A stretch of 64,000 nucleotides of DNA from Thermodesulfovibrionales bacterium (GCA_026415695.1 JAOAGP010000053.1:1-64000); one strand, 5' to 3'. Shown: positions 36,215 through 45,719, counted from the first letter of the stretch. Program-made: numbers and translations. The notes: a model not told the origin generated them from the sequence alone.

Positions 36215-37753
36215 CTAATGTTTTAAGATACTGATACCTTCAGCCCTATCCATGTTGTAGATAGGGTATCCCTTCACTCCTTTTATCCATTGCTGGACTG
36301 CTATATAATCTGTTTTATGCCAAAATGGTATCATTGGTAGTTCATCCATGATGATGTTTTCTACTTTGTTAAGAAGTATTTGTGTATCGTTTTGATTAAT
36401 GGATGTTCTTAATGTATCCAGAAGTCTATCTACCTCACTATTAGAGAAACGAGTTTTGTTCCCCCCATATCCCTTATTTTGTGAGTGAAAAAGTGGAAAC
36501 AAAAAGTTTTCAGCATGAGGATAATCTACCCACCAGCTAAGCCAGAACAGATCAGCCTCGCCTTTAATCACAGATTCTTTAAAGGCAGTCCATTCCATCT
36601 GTTTTATCTTAAGAGTAATTCCCACACGCCTTAGATATTGTTGGATAATCTCTGCAAGGTCAACCACATCCTGTTCAGGTGTTACATACATGGTTATTGT
36701 GATGGTATTAATTCCGATGGACTTTAGGAGAAGTTTGGATCTTTGAGGGTCGTATTGAATGTCAGACACACAAGTCCAATGTCTTAACTCATCGGGGATG
36801 ATACAATCTGCTAATCGCCCTCTACCGTTCATGAATGTCTGTAGTATCTTTTTTCTATCTATTGCTAATGCCACTGCTTTGCGGAATCTACTTTCGTTAA
36901 ACGGGTGTCTCTCGGTATTCATACCCAGATAGTAGGTATTAAGGGAAGATACTCTGATAACATCCTTTTCCCTTTTTTGCATGAAGTATCTAAAGGCAGA
37001 GGCAGGGATACCCAAGACATCGATGTTTGCTACTTCATACTCAACAACAGCCGTTATGTCTTCAGGTATTATCTTATAAACAATACCAAGTGGTTCTTGG
37101 TTTTTAGTTTCTAAAGCCCTTGTTTCTAACACAATCTCTCTTGACGGATCCCATCTCTTTAAGCAGTATCTACCGGTGCATGATGGGTTGTAACTAAAGT
37201 TTGCCCCTAATCTTTCAACTGCGTTTCTATCTACCACATATCCAGCAGGCATTGTTAACATGGTTAGGAAGGGGGAAAAGGGGGTTTTGAGGATAATCTG
37301 TAAGGTATTTTCATCTATTGCATTGATGGATTCTACCCTCTCAAATACCCATCTATTAGGTGAACCAGTCTTTGAATCCATTATCCTCCTGTAAGAATAC
37401 TCAAAGTCAAACGCAGTAACCCTTCTTTTATCTTCAAAAAAGACATCGTTACTTATAGTGAAGGTGTAAATCCTTTGGTTCTTTGAGATATCCCACTTGT
37501 AAGCGATATCTGGAATTACCTTTAGATCATCTGATAGTCTCACTAATCCTCTATGTATCTTTGCTGCTACCTGAGCACTACTTACATCAGTTATAAAGGC
37601 TGGGTCAAGGGTTGTGATATCTGAATTTAATCTAATATATAGAAAGCCTTGAAGTTTGTCATTACTACTACATCCATTAAGACAAAGGGTAATGCTGAAG
37701 ATTAGAAGGATGATATTATTGTGAAGGTTTGTTTGTTTTTTTATAAGGCTCAT
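36215..37753 (-). CDS. oligopeptide/dipeptide ABC transporter substrate-binding lipoprotein
   Basis: The 512-residue protein belongs to family 5 extracellular solute-binding proteins (OppA/DppA). It has a lipoprotein signal ending at L-N-G-C, T-L-D-P-A near the mature N-terminus, and the internal A-V-A-L-A-I-D-R-K-K-I segment typical of the family. No permease or ATPase gene is next to it, so it is an orphan binding protein. It starts inside the end of the AI-2E gene (38-base overlap). AAGGATC is upstream of the ATG. Confidence 0.88.
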   Translation of the reverse strand: MSLIKKQTNLHNNIILLIFSITLCLNGCSSNDKLQGFLYIRLNSDITTLDPAFITDVSSAQVAAKIHRGLVRLSDDLKVIPDIAYKWDISKNQRIYTFTISNDVFFEDKRRVTAFDFEYSYRRIMDSKTGSPNRWVFERVESINAIDENTLQIILKTPFSPFLTMLTMPAGYVVDRNAVERLGANFSYNPSCTGRYCLKRWDPSREIVLETRALETKNQEPLGIVYKIIPEDITAVVEYEVANIDVLGIPASAFRYFMQKREKDVIRVSSLNTYYLGMNTERHPFNESRFRKAVALAIDRKKILQTFMNGRGRLADCIIPDELRHWTCVSDIQYDPQRSKLLLKSIGINTITITMYVTPEQDVVDLAEIIQQYLRRVGITLKIKQMEWTAFKESVIKGEADLFWLSWWVDYPHAENFLFPLFHSQNKGYGGNKTRFSNSEVDRLLDTLRTSINQNDTQILLNKVENIIMDELPMIPFWHKTDYIAVQQWIKGVKGYPIYNMDRAEGISILKH

Positions 37754-38783
37754 AATAAAGATCCTTGACCATCTGGATTACGGAAAAGAAGAGCACAACT
37801 ACAAGAGGACCTGCTACAAGCCCAATCAATCCAAACAGACCTAAACCACCAAGAACGCTAAAGAAGATTACGATTACAGGTAGTTTGGTTTTACTACCTA
37901 TGATAATCGGTTTAAGTATGTTGTCAATCATGCTTATACCGAATATACCTACAATTGTGAGGATAACACCCTTTATAATACTTCCTTTTATGAAAAGATA
38001 GATTGCAGCGGGTCCCCACACAACTGCTGCACCTAACAGAGGTACAAAGGATACCACAGAGGTTACAAATCCCCATAATACAGGGGATTTAAAGCCTAAA
38101 AAAGCAAGGGTTATCCCTGTTAGGATACCCTGCAACACTGCAACTGATATCCCACCATAGACTGTTGATACTACGATATCTTTAAATTGGATTATCAACT
38201 TTTCTTTCTGTGTAGGTGAAAATGGCAGATACTCTGATATGTTTGAAAGAAAGGTCTTGCCATCCTTTAAGATGAAGAATATTGAAAAGGTCATGAAGAC
38301 AAAATCAACCACAAAACCTATCACATTACCCACACTCTTTGTAACCCTTGAAAGTATCTCCTTGCTGAGATTTATAATGGCTTCTTCTAACTTCTTCTCA
38401 AATTCTTGGGCGTTCATATGGAAAAAAGATAGAATCTTCTCAAATGAACTGTATAGTTTTGGGTGTTGCATGAGATCTACAAAAAAGTCCATCTTGCCAT
38501 CCCTTATCTCCAATGCAATGGAGGTAATCTCTTGAACTAACATGATTGATATGTATGATACAGGCCCTAATATCGTAAGAACTATTATCAGTAAGGTAAT
38601 GATTGAAGAAAGGGTTGGTGATTTTATATGTTTTTGAATGAATACATAAACTGGATAAAAAACTAAAGACAATATAATGCCCCATGCGATGGGGGTTATA
38701 AATGGTGCAAAAAGAAGGAAGGTAAGGTATCCCAACCCTAATGTTATTGCAAGTAAGACAAGGTAATAAAACCAGTTGTTCAT
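37716..38783 (-). CDS. AI-2E family transporter (YdiK/PerM-like)
   Basis: This 355-residue membrane protein has about eight hydrophobic segments. Family motifs are P-L-L-G-A-A-V-V-W-G-P-A-A-I-Y-L and D-N-I-L-K-P. Members export small molecules, including sodium/proton exchange in some cases. The substrate here cannot be stated. It overlaps pgeF by four bases and the peptide-binding protein gene by 38 bases, so the three form one transcript. Confidence 0.88.
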   Translation of the reverse strand: MNNWFYYLVLLAITLGLGYLTFLLFAPFITPIAWGIILSLVFYPVYVFIQKHIKSPTLSSIITLLIIVLTILGPVSYISIMLVQEITSIALEIRDGKMDFFVDLMQHPKLYSSFEKILSFFHMNAQEFEKKLEEAIINLSKEILSRVTKSVGNVIGFVVDFVFMTFSIFFILKDGKTFLSNISEYLPFSPTQKEKLIIQFKDIVVSTVYGGISVAVLQGILTGITLAFLGFKSPVLWGFVTSVVSFVPLLGAAVVWGPAAIYLFIKGSIIKGVILTIVGIFGISMIDNILKPIIIGSKTKLPVIVIFFSVLGGLGLFGLIGLVAGPLVVVLFFSVIQMVKDLYYEPYKKTNKPSQ

Positions 38784-39499
38784 GCTGATGTCATCCCAAT
38801 TACGCTAAATTGCCTGCCTGCAGCCATTCCGTCTCGCCTGTAAGAATGGTATTTATTAGAAAGACAGTATGTGCATTCTTTGATGATATTTACATTTTCT
38901 CTTTTTATGCCTGTTTCAGTTGCTTGTAGCATATTTGCTTCTTGGAGATCAATGAAATATTTTTTGCCTTTTTTAGTCCATATGCTACCTTCAGGGGTTA
39001 CAGACATTATCTTGATAAATACATCCTTATCTATCTCATAACAACACCTGCCTATACTTGGGCAAAATATCATCTGTATATTTTCAGATGATGCACCATA
39101 ATGGGTTGTCATCATCTTAATTGTTTTTTTTACGATACCTTGTGATGTTCCACGCCATCCTGCATGTATCACACCTATTGATTGTGAGACCTCGTCAAAA
39201 ATAATTATAGGGACACAATCGGCTGTCTTAACACCGATGAATAGGTTTTTTTTGTTTGTAACTACTGCATCAGCAATAATCTGTAAATTTGGGTGCATTT
39301 CATTTGCTATGTAAACATTATCTGTGTGTTTTTGTATGGGGAAAAAAACATCATGATTTTGGGATATGGTATCTTTTAGGTAATCATTGATATTGGAGTC
39401 AAATTCTTTGGTTGTAAAAAAGGCTAATAAAGGCATATCATTTGAAATGGTTAATTTGACTACCCCTTTAATGGTGCTGTTTTTTGTTTTGTTATTCAT
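38780..39499 (-). CDS. pgeF: PgeF/YfiH-type peptidoglycan-editing and purine nucleoside phosphorylase
   Basis: The laccase-domain family (YfiH/PgeF) acts on purine nucleosides and helps keep correct peptidoglycan precursors. This 239-residue protein has K-T-A-D-C-V-P-I, H-A-G-W-R-G-T, C-P-S-I-G-R-C-C-Y-E-I and Q-K-H-T-D-N-V, which provide the Cys/His metal site. It is the first gene of a three-gene minus-strand run. Confidence 0.92.
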   Translation of the reverse strand: MNNKTKNSTIKGVVKLTISNDMPLLAFFTTKEFDSNINDYLKDTISQNHDVFFPIQKHTDNVYIANEMHPNLQIIADAVVTNKKNLFIGVKTADCVPIIIFDEVSQSIGVIHAGWRGTSQGIVKKTIKMMTTHYGASSENIQMIFCPSIGRCCYEIDKDVFIKIMSVTPEGSIWTKKGKKYFIDLQEANMLQATETGIKRENVNIIKECTYCLSNKYHSYRRDGMAAGRQFSVIGMTSA

Positions 39500-39529
39500 T
39501 ACCGAATTAATAGCATTTAGATTTGTCTT

Positions 39530-39556
39530 ATTATACCAAATTTGAGATGTTGTCTA
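39530..39556 (-). promoter_or_regulatory. putative promoter of pgeF-AI-2E-binding protein operon
   Basis: On the minus strand an extended -10, TTGGTATAAT, ends at 39530. A TAGACA at 39551-39556 lies 15 bases upstream of the TATAAT. The start site would be near 39523 and the gene start is at 39499. Confidence 0.4.
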
Positions 39557-39628
39557 TTTCTAAATTATCAACCCTGTAGTCTAAATTCTATTTATAAAAA
39601 AAAATTATAGAAATTATTAAAAGTTTTA

Positions 39629-39657
39629 TTGAGATATTTGTCATGCTTTAGTATAAT
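39629..39657 (+). promoter_or_regulatory. strong sigma-70 promoter of the TAXI-TRAP operon
   Basis: TTGAGA (39629-39634), a 17-base spacer and TATAAT (39652-39657). The start site would be near 39664, followed by AAAGGGAGGG ahead of the ATG at 39693. Confidence 0.65.
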
Positions 39658-39692
39658 TATTTTGCATTTTATCAATAAAAAAGGGAGGGAAC

Positions 39693-40685
39693 ATGAAACG
39701 TCTTGTGTGTTTGTTGGCTGTCTTGGGTTTGTTGTCTTTGACCTCAATCGCTGAGGCAAAGAAGGTATTTATCAAATGGGGGGCAACGAATGTTCGTTCA
39801 GGTTTGTATGCCAACACAGTTGCAATGGCAAGTATTGTTAAGAAGGCATACCCTGGAGAGATTGAGGTTACTGTTGTTGAAACCGGTGGCTATTTAGAAA
39901 ATCTTGTAAGGATACAAAAGAAATCCATCCACATGGGGCCTGCCGATGCAGCTGCAGGTTATGCTGCGTATGAGGGAATAATTGATTATAAGGGGAAGCA
40001 GATTAAGGATTTGAGGGTAATGTGGGGAGGCTATATTACTCCTATTCACATTGTGACCACTAAAAAGAGTGGTGCAGATACCCTTGAAAAGATAAACGGT
40101 CTTCCGTTTGCAAGCAATCCGGGAACTACTTCAGGTAGGGCGATTGAACTATTCTTTGATGCAAATGGTATAAAGCCAGTGTATAAGATGATGGGTATTG
40201 GTGCAAGTGTGGATGCCCTTAAGTCTGGTGTGGCAAGTGGTTGGTATAAGGCTGGTTTTAAAGATGCCTCAATATTGGATTTGGAATCCTCAATGGACAT
40301 CAATGTCATTCCTATTACAAAAAAGCATGTTGAGAATATGGAGAAGAAATATCCTGGACAGATAAAAACAATGACTATACCTGCAGGTCTTTTCAAGGCT
40401 GTCACAAAAGAGCAGTTGTCCTTTGCATATGTTGTAACAGACTTTGTTCATAAGGATGTGCCAGAGGATGTTGTATATAAGATTGTGAAGGCAATCTATG
40501 AAAACAGGGCGTCTCTGGTTGGTTCATTATCCACATTAAGAGAAGGCAAGTTTGATGATATGTATGCCAATGCAGAGAAATACATCCAAGTTCCCCTACA
40601 TCCTGGTGCAGTGAAGTTTTATCAAGAGGTCTTAAAGGTAAAGGTGCCTGATAGACTCTTACCGCCAGAGATGAAGAAGAAGTAA
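39693..40685 (+). CDS. TAXI-family TRAP transporter solute-binding protein
   Basis: The 330-residue periplasmic protein captures a small carboxylate, amino acid or similar solute for a TRAP transporter driven by an ion gradient. Signal peptide at residues 1-22 (A-E-A). TAXI features are K-W-G-A-T-N-V-R-S-G-L-Y, V-E-T-G-G-Y-L-E-N and S-N-P-G-T-T-S-G-R-A. The membrane component is encoded two genes downstream. The ligand cannot be inferred. Confidence 0.93.
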   Translation: MKRLVCLLAVLGLLSLTSIAEAKKVFIKWGATNVRSGLYANTVAMASIVKKAYPGEIEVTVVETGGYLENLVRIQKKSIHMGPADAAAGYAAYEGIIDYKGKQIKDLRVMWGGYITPIHIVTTKKSGADTLEKINGLPFASNPGTTSGRAIELFFDANGIKPVYKMMGIGASVDALKSGVASGWYKAGFKDASILDLESSMDINVIPITKKHVENMEKKYPGQIKTMTIPAGLFKAVTKEQLSFAYVVTDFVHKDVPEDVVYKIVKAIYENRASLVGSLSTLREGKFDDMYANAEKYIQVPLHPGAVKFYQEVLKVKVPDRLLPPEMKKK

Positions 40686-40699
40686 AGGAGGTATAAACA

Positions 40700-41071
40700 A
40701 TGATAAACAGAATGTTTCATATTTTCTTCATAACGATCTCCATATTGTGTTTTTTTACAACAGTCTCTTTTGCCTCACCAGTTATAGAGATAGTCCCTCC
40801 TTCAGGGGCACCCGGTGATGTCATAAAGATAAACGGTAAAGGTTTCAAACCTGAAGAAGAGGTAGATGTCCTTTTTATACTTGATGCGGATATAAAGATA
40901 GCAATTGGCACTGAAAAGGTGGATGTTATAAAGGCTGATGCTCAAGGAAACTTTTCCGTTAGCTCTGGAATACCTGTTAATGCAAAGCCGGGGACTTACA
41001 CTATAGAGGCTTTTGGAAATAAGGATAGTACTACAACAACAAAGGTTGAGGTTACCCCTAAAAAGAAATGA
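40700..41071 (+). CDS. small secreted IPT/TIG-like immunoglobulin-fold protein
   Basis: This 123-residue protein has a signal peptide (hydrophobic core to about residue 26) and one beta-sandwich with P-P-S-G-A-P-G-D-V-I-K-I-N-G-K-G-F, the hallmark of IPT/TIG domains. It ends P-G-T-Y-T-I-E-A-F-G and a lysine tail. AAAGGAGG precedes the ATG. It sits between the TAXI receptor and the TRAP permease, where dctQ would often be. Here the permease is already fused, so it is an extra component. A role as accessory to the transporter is only suggested by position. Confidence 0.7.
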   Translation: MINRMFHIFFITISILCFFTTVSFASPVIEIVPPSGAPGDVIKINGKGFKPEEEVDVLFILDADIKIAIGTEKVDVIKADAQGNFSVSSGIPVNAKPGTYTIEAFGNKDSTTTTKVEVTPKKK

Positions 41072-41094
41072 AAGGAGCGTTTAAACAATAAAAA

Positions 41095-43074
41095 ATGCGT
41101 AGTCTAACGGGAATATGGAAGATAATCGCAGGTATAATTGCAGGTGTGTGGGGGATCTTTATCCTCTACACATCACTTACTGTTGCACTACATCCACTTT
41201 TACAAGGTGGTATATCTCTTAGTTTTGGACTTGCTCTGGTTTTTATTGCTTATCCCCTAACAAAGTCGGTGTTAAAAGACCCACCTCCTTCCCATTCGTC
41301 AATATTGAGATTTCTTGTATTTGGCACTAAGAAATCGCCATCAGTTTTAGATATAATCATAATCGCTTTAGGCATCATCCCGTGTGTGTATATAATGATA
41401 AATTGGGAGGAGATAGTAAGAAACCCCGGCGTTTATGAAACACATCACCTTGTTTTAGGTGCTATCTTAGTGTTATGTCTACTTGAGGGGACAAGGAGGT
41501 CATTAGGTGTCGTCATACCACTTGTTGTCTTGGGATTTGTGATTTATGCCATAGTAGGACCTTCAATACCGGGCACATTTGGACATTCTGGTTTTTCAGT
41601 TGATGAACTTTTGTATCAGTTCTATCTAATGACAGAAGGTATATGGGGACTTCTTACTGATATGACAAGCAGGATAATTGCACCGTTTGTCATATTTGGA
41701 CCTGTTCTATTTGCCACTGGCGTAGGTAAGGTTTTCATGGACATTGCACAGGCATGGGGTGGCAGGATGCGTGGAGGACCCGGTCATGTAGCAGTTATAT
41801 CAAGTTCATTCTTTGGTATGCTTTCAGGTTCATCAGTTGCAAATGTGGCTACTACTGGTGCATTTACGATCCCAACCATGAAAAAATTAGGGTTTCCTCG
41901 TGAACTTGCTGCTGGTGTAGAGGCATCTGCCTCCTCTGGTGGTCAAATCATGCCTCCTATCATGGGTGCGGGGTGTTTCATCATGGCAGAGTTTCTAAAT
42001 ATCCCCTATACCAATATAATGATTGCAGGTATAATCCCAGCAATAATCTATTTCGTTGGTATCTCTGCTGGGATATGGATAGAGGCTGGACGTTATGGGA
42101 TGGGAAAACTACCCAAAGAGATGATACCTTCACTAAAAGAGATACTTAAAGCAAGGGTATTTTTCAATTTTATCATACCTATTGGCACTTTAACTGCTTT
42201 GCTCTTTTCCTTTTATCCTCCGCAGATATGTGCGGCTTGGTCGCTGATCGTTTCTGCAATAACATTTCTTATAATCGGCGGTGGTTACTCGCTTAAAGAG
42301 ATATGGCAGAGGATAAAGACTATTTGGAATGGCTATTTTGATGGAATCATGTCTGCTTTGGCATGGCTCATGGTGATGATGAGTTGTGTTCAGGTAGCAG
42401 TCACCGTTATATCTCTTACAGGTTTTGGTGTGAAGGTTTCAGAGATAATCATTAATCTTTCTGGTCACAACATCTATTTAGCCCTTGTTGCTGCAATGTT
42501 GACGGCAATAATACTTGGTATGGGGATGACAACTACTGCTGCATATGTTATTGCCGCTGCAGTGTTGGTGCCAGCAATGGAAGGTATGGGGCTTGATCCT
42601 TTGGCAAGTCACATGTTTATCTTTTACTTTGCCATAAAATCGGGTCTTACACCTCCTGTCTGTATCGCAGTGTTTACTGCTGTTGCCATATCAGGAGGAA
42701 ATTGGTTAAGGGCAGCATGGGATTCTATGAGGCTTGGAATTGGTGGCTACATAATGCCTTTTTTCTTTGTATTTGTGCCGTCCTTCTTGATGAAGGGTAG
42801 TTACGATGATATCATATTTCACTTTATCGGTGCATTTGTGGCGATGTTTACCATTGAAGCAGGGCTCATGGGATTCTTTACAAAGCCATTAACATGGCTT
42901 GAACGGATAATCTATTTTGTGGGCGGTCTATTTTTAATGGCTCCCGGATACTACACATTTATTGGTTTAGGCATATCAGCAGTTGCATTTCTGATGGAAA
43001 AGTTTAACTTCCAAATCCCAGTGATACTTAAAAGACCCCAGCAACTTGTACACAAATATAAATACACACAATAA
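41095..43074 (+). CDS. TRAP transporter fused permease (DctQ-DctM type)
   Basis: The 659-residue integral membrane protein combines the small 4-TM and the large 12-TM subunits of a TRAP transporter, as is common with TAXI receptors. The DctM part is recognised by F-G-M-L-S-G-S-S-V-A-N-V-A-T-T-G, A-S-A-S-S-G-G-Q-I-M-P-P-I-M-G and G-M-G-M-T-T-T-A-A-Y. The ATG lies unusually far (18 bases) from the only GGAG-like site. No better in-frame start is seen. Confidence 0.92.
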   Translation: MRSLTGIWKIIAGIIAGVWGIFILYTSLTVALHPLLQGGISLSFGLALVFIAYPLTKSVLKDPPPSHSSILRFLVFGTKKSPSVLDIIIIALGIIPCVYIMINWEEIVRNPGVYETHHLVLGAILVLCLLEGTRRSLGVVIPLVVLGFVIYAIVGPSIPGTFGHSGFSVDELLYQFYLMTEGIWGLLTDMTSRIIAPFVIFGPVLFATGVGKVFMDIAQAWGGRMRGGPGHVAVISSSFFGMLSGSSVANVATTGAFTIPTMKKLGFPRELAAGVEASASSGGQIMPPIMGAGCFIMAEFLNIPYTNIMIAGIIPAIIYFVGISAGIWIEAGRYGMGKLPKEMIPSLKEILKARVFFNFIIPIGTLTALLFSFYPPQICAAWSLIVSAITFLIIGGGYSLKEIWQRIKTIWNGYFDGIMSALAWLMVMMSCVQVAVTVISLTGFGVKVSEIIINLSGHNIYLALVAAMLTAIILGMGMTTTAAYVIAAAVLVPAMEGMGLDPLASHMFIFYFAIKSGLTPPVCIAVFTAVAISGGNWLRAAWDSMRLGIGGYIMPFFFVFVPSFLMKGSYDDIIFHFIGAFVAMFTIEAGLMGFFTKPLTWLERIIYFVGGLFLMAPGYYTFIGLGISAVAFLMEKFNFQIPVILKRPQQLVHKYKYTQ

Positions 43075-43079
43075 AAACC

Positions 43080-43104
43080 TGCGGGGATGAAATATTTCCC
43101 CGCA
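43080..43104 (-). terminator. intrinsic terminator of the lipid cluster
   Basis: A perfect 8-bp stem TGCGGGGA/TCCCCGCA (43080-43087 and 43097-43104) with a nine-base loop lies one base past the stop of the LpxL-family gene. On the minus strand it is followed by GGTTTTTATTG. On the plus strand no T-run follows, so it mainly serves the minus-strand cluster, although the TRAP operon converges on it. Confidence 0.75.
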
Positions 43105-43105
43105 C

Positions 43106-44011
43106 TCAATCGTAAACCTTCCACCTATTGTGTATCCACAGGTATTGATTAGGGTAAAGTCTAATAAATTCTTCCATTTGAGAAGTCATAATCTGCGTAA
43201 TCCTCTGTATCTCTTGTCTTTCATTTGGATCTTCTGATGGTAATATGGGGTCACTAATCAGAGCAACAAACTCACCGCTTGTTTCATCCCTACAACAACA
43301 AACAACAACAATAGGTCTCTTGTATGAAATACTAAGCAGTGCTGGCACAGGCGTAGCAGTAGCTGTTTTACCAAAGAAGACTACATTTAAGCCCTTCTTT
43401 GTGCTTTGGTCAGGTAGTAGCCCAATTGAAAATCCTTTTTTTAGATATTGCTGTAGTTTATAGAGGGCATTTTTCTTTGGGATGAATATCTGACCAGTAG
43501 AGGTTCTGTTTTTTAAGAGGAGTTTTTCTAAATATGGATTGTCAAGTGGTCGTGCGACGATTATTAGTGGAATGCCCACTGAGTGACTTACATGAGGCAG
43601 TATTTCCCAATTGCCAAGATGAGGTGTTACAAAGATACAGCCGTTATATTTGTCATGTAGTTCCTTTGCCTTATGAAAAACCTTAAGGATGCCCTCGTTT
43701 TTTGACGCTATTTCATGTAATCTTTGAGAATTGCTAACTACATTTTGGTATTTTACAGCCTCTAAAAAGGTAAGTGCTAATGATTGACAACTCTTAAGAG
43801 CCATCCTTTTGACAGAATCCTCTTTTAGCGAATCCTTAAATGCCTCAGATATGTTTGTCAATGCTATGTTTCTTCTCTTTTTTGAGATGTAAAAAATTGC
43901 ACTACCAATCAACTTACTCAATATCTTAAGTAATGAAACGGGCGATACCCTTATAGCTAATAGGATTGCATAAACGAGGACAAACTCTAATATGTGTCTT
44001 ATCTTCTTCAA
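43106..44011 (-). CDS. LpxL/HtrB-family lipid acyltransferase
   Basis: LpxL-family enzymes move an acyl chain from acyl-ACP to lipid A or a related lipid at the inner membrane. The 301-residue protein has an N-terminal hydrophobic anchor and the catalytic HX4(D/E) motif H131-L-G-N-W-E136. Further family blocks are V-A-R-P-L-D-N-P and L-L-P-D-Q-S. It is the last gene of the nine-gene lipid cluster and ends at a terminator. Comparable positions are held by LpxXL in rhizobial very-long-chain acyl clusters and by the acyltransferase of aryl-polyene clusters. I infer that it uses the chain made by the upstream genes. Confidence 0.88.
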   Translation of the reverse strand: MKKIRHILEFVLVYAILLAIRVSPVSLLKILSKLIGSAIFYISKKRRNIALTNISEAFKDSLKEDSVKRMALKSCQSLALTFLEAVKYQNVVSNSQRLHEIASKNEGILKVFHKAKELHDKYNGCIFVTPHLGNWEILPHVSHSVGIPLIIVARPLDNPYLEKLLLKNRTSTGQIFIPKKNALYKLQQYLKKGFSIGLLPDQSTKKGLNVVFFGKTATATPVPALLSISYKRPIVVVCCCRDETSGEFVALISDPILPSEDPNERQEIQRITQIMTSQMEEFIRLYPNQYLWIHNRWKVYD

Positions 44012-44022
44012 CCTGATGAATG

Positions 44023-45288
44023 CTATTTTGCTACTTGAATTAATGTTGCAACCGACTGACCACCTAATCCATTACTTACAGTCATGAAGATGTCTTTATC
44101 TGTTGGCGTGTGGGATTTTGTAAAAGGTATTGGAGAAAACCTTTCATCAGTATCAACAAGATTAGGGGTTTTAGGAATAAAACCATCTTTTAGGCAACAC
44201 AAAGAAATAGCAATGTCAAAGATATCACTTGCAGCACCCATATGCCCTGTGTATGGTTTTAATGCACATACTGGCACGGTTTGTTGGTAGTCTTCAAATA
44301 ACCTCATAATAGACAGCATCTCTGCATTGTCTCCCTTTTGAGACCCACTACCGTGTGCACATATGAAGCCAATATCCTCCATCTTTAATCCTGCCGATTC
44401 AAGACAGCCCCTCATAGCCCTGTAGGTCATAAAAGTAGGCACAGAGATGCCATGTTTATCAGTGGTGTCACAAACACAGTAGGTGTTGATTACCTTACCC
44501 AAGATAACAGCCCCTCTATCTAATGCCAAGTCTGGCTGTTCAATGACCAGTGCTGCTGATCCTTCTGATGGGATAAAGCCATCCCTTTTTTTATCAAATG
44601 GCATGAATGAAGATTCCCCCTTTTTACCGCTACTTATTAGTCCAAGCCCTTTCATCTCATATACACTCACATCGTTTATCCAAGATGTAGAGCCGATTAC
44701 TAATGACAACCTTGACCTATTCTGTCTAATGCTTCTTGATGCAAGATCAAGTGCTAATGAGCCACATGGTGATAGGGATGCAATGGATGTATTATCCCCC
44801 ATTACATTGAAATAGGCAGATATAAAACTAAATGGATTATTGGCAATACTATCAAGGAGGAAAAAGGGATTTACCTTATTGAGTGCCATTTTATTGAACT
44901 TATCAAATGCAATGTCTGATATCTTTGTTTTAAGGAAGTTCTTTGTTACTTGTGATATAAACTCACAACCGGTGTTTGTCAAGTCTCCTGTTGCTAAGAA
45001 GATGCATTTGTCTTCAGGGGGTATTGATTGATAATCAACCATAGACATTGCCTCAATAGCTGATATGAGCCCTAATATACCTCCACGATTTAGGAATTTA
45101 AACTGTCCTGTAAGATGGGATGGTATTTCTGGATTTTGTCCTATCTCAACACTTCCTCTGTAATCATTGTCATTATACCTTGTAAAAGAGGTTATGGACT
45201 CCCTAATTGCTTTAAGATTTTTGTCTAACCCAATACCAAGTGGTGTTGTTATCCCGATACCAGTTATCACAGGTGAAGTCATTTCCAA
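44023..45288 (-). CDS. ketosynthase-fold protein with Cys-to-Ser nucleophile change (KS1)
   Basis: This 421-residue protein is a FabF-type thiolase fold. At the nucleophile the reference T-A-C-A-T-G is S-L-S-P-C-G, so Ser173 takes the place of cysteine and a cysteine occurs two residues later (C175). The first histidine (C-A-H-G-S-G-S) and second (Y-T-G-H-M-G-A-A-S) are kept. A Ser-His-His ketosynthase could act as a chain-length factor, as a decarboxylase, or in partner dimerisation. Its start overlaps the end of the dehydratase gene by ten bases. Confidence 0.82.
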   Translation of the reverse strand: MEMTSPVITGIGITTPLGIGLDKNLKAIRESITSFTRYNDNDYRGSVEIGQNPEIPSHLTGQFKFLNRGGILGLISAIEAMSMVDYQSIPPEDKCIFLATGDLTNTGCEFISQVTKNFLKTKISDIAFDKFNKMALNKVNPFFLLDSIANNPFSFISAYFNVMGDNTSIASLSPCGSLALDLASRSIRQNRSRLSLVIGSTSWINDVSVYEMKGLGLISSGKKGESSFMPFDKKRDGFIPSEGSAALVIEQPDLALDRGAVILGKVINTYCVCDTTDKHGISVPTFMTYRAMRGCLESAGLKMEDIGFICAHGSGSQKGDNAEMLSIMRLFEDYQQTVPVCALKPYTGHMGAASDIFDIAISLCCLKDGFIPKTPNLVDTDERFSPIPFTKSHTPTDKDIFMTVSNGLGGQSVATLIQVAK

Positions 45289-45716
45289 GACTCCTGTCTG
45301 ATGAGTGTTTCAAATCGTCTTTTTTGTTGTTCCCTGTCTTCAACCTCTTCAACATCAATTACTATACCACTAAATTCGGCAACTACTTTCTTCTTACCAT
45401 CTACCTCACCAATTCCTTTAAATGATGTGTCATTTATGTTTTCTACAGTCAGTGTTATCTGGTCACCCGGTAATGCAAAACTATAAAACTTGCAGAGGGT
45501 TATATCCTGCAATAAAAACCACTTGGTAAAATCCGTCTTTTTTAGGGTAAACCACCCTGCAAGTTGAACCAATGCCTCAAGAAGCAATACACCGGGCATC
45601 ACAGGTCTGTCAGGGAAATGGAATTCAAGAAAGTCTTCACTCATTGCTACATTCTTAACCCCTACAATTGTGTTGTCTTTAATCTCCTTTATCCTATCAA
45701 TCAACAAATACCTCAA
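45279..45716 (-). CDS. FabZ-like 3-hydroxyacyl-ACP dehydratase (DH1)
   Basis: The 145-residue hot-dog fold protein carries H-F-P-D-R-P-V-M-P-G-V, with the catalytic His, followed by L-L-L-E-A-L-V-Q, with the catalytic Glu. It would dehydrate the 3-hydroxyacyl intermediate in the dedicated chain-building pathway. It lies between two ketosynthase genes with a ten-base overlap on one side and three bases on the other. Confidence 0.88.
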   Translation of the reverse strand: MRYLLIDRIKEIKDNTIVGVKNVAMSEDFLEFHFPDRPVMPGVLLLEALVQLAGWFTLKKTDFTKWFLLQDITLCKFYSFALPGDQITLTVENINDTSFKGIGEVDGKKKVVAEFSGIVIDVEEVEDREQQKRRFETLIRQESWK

Positions 45717-45719
45717 TTT

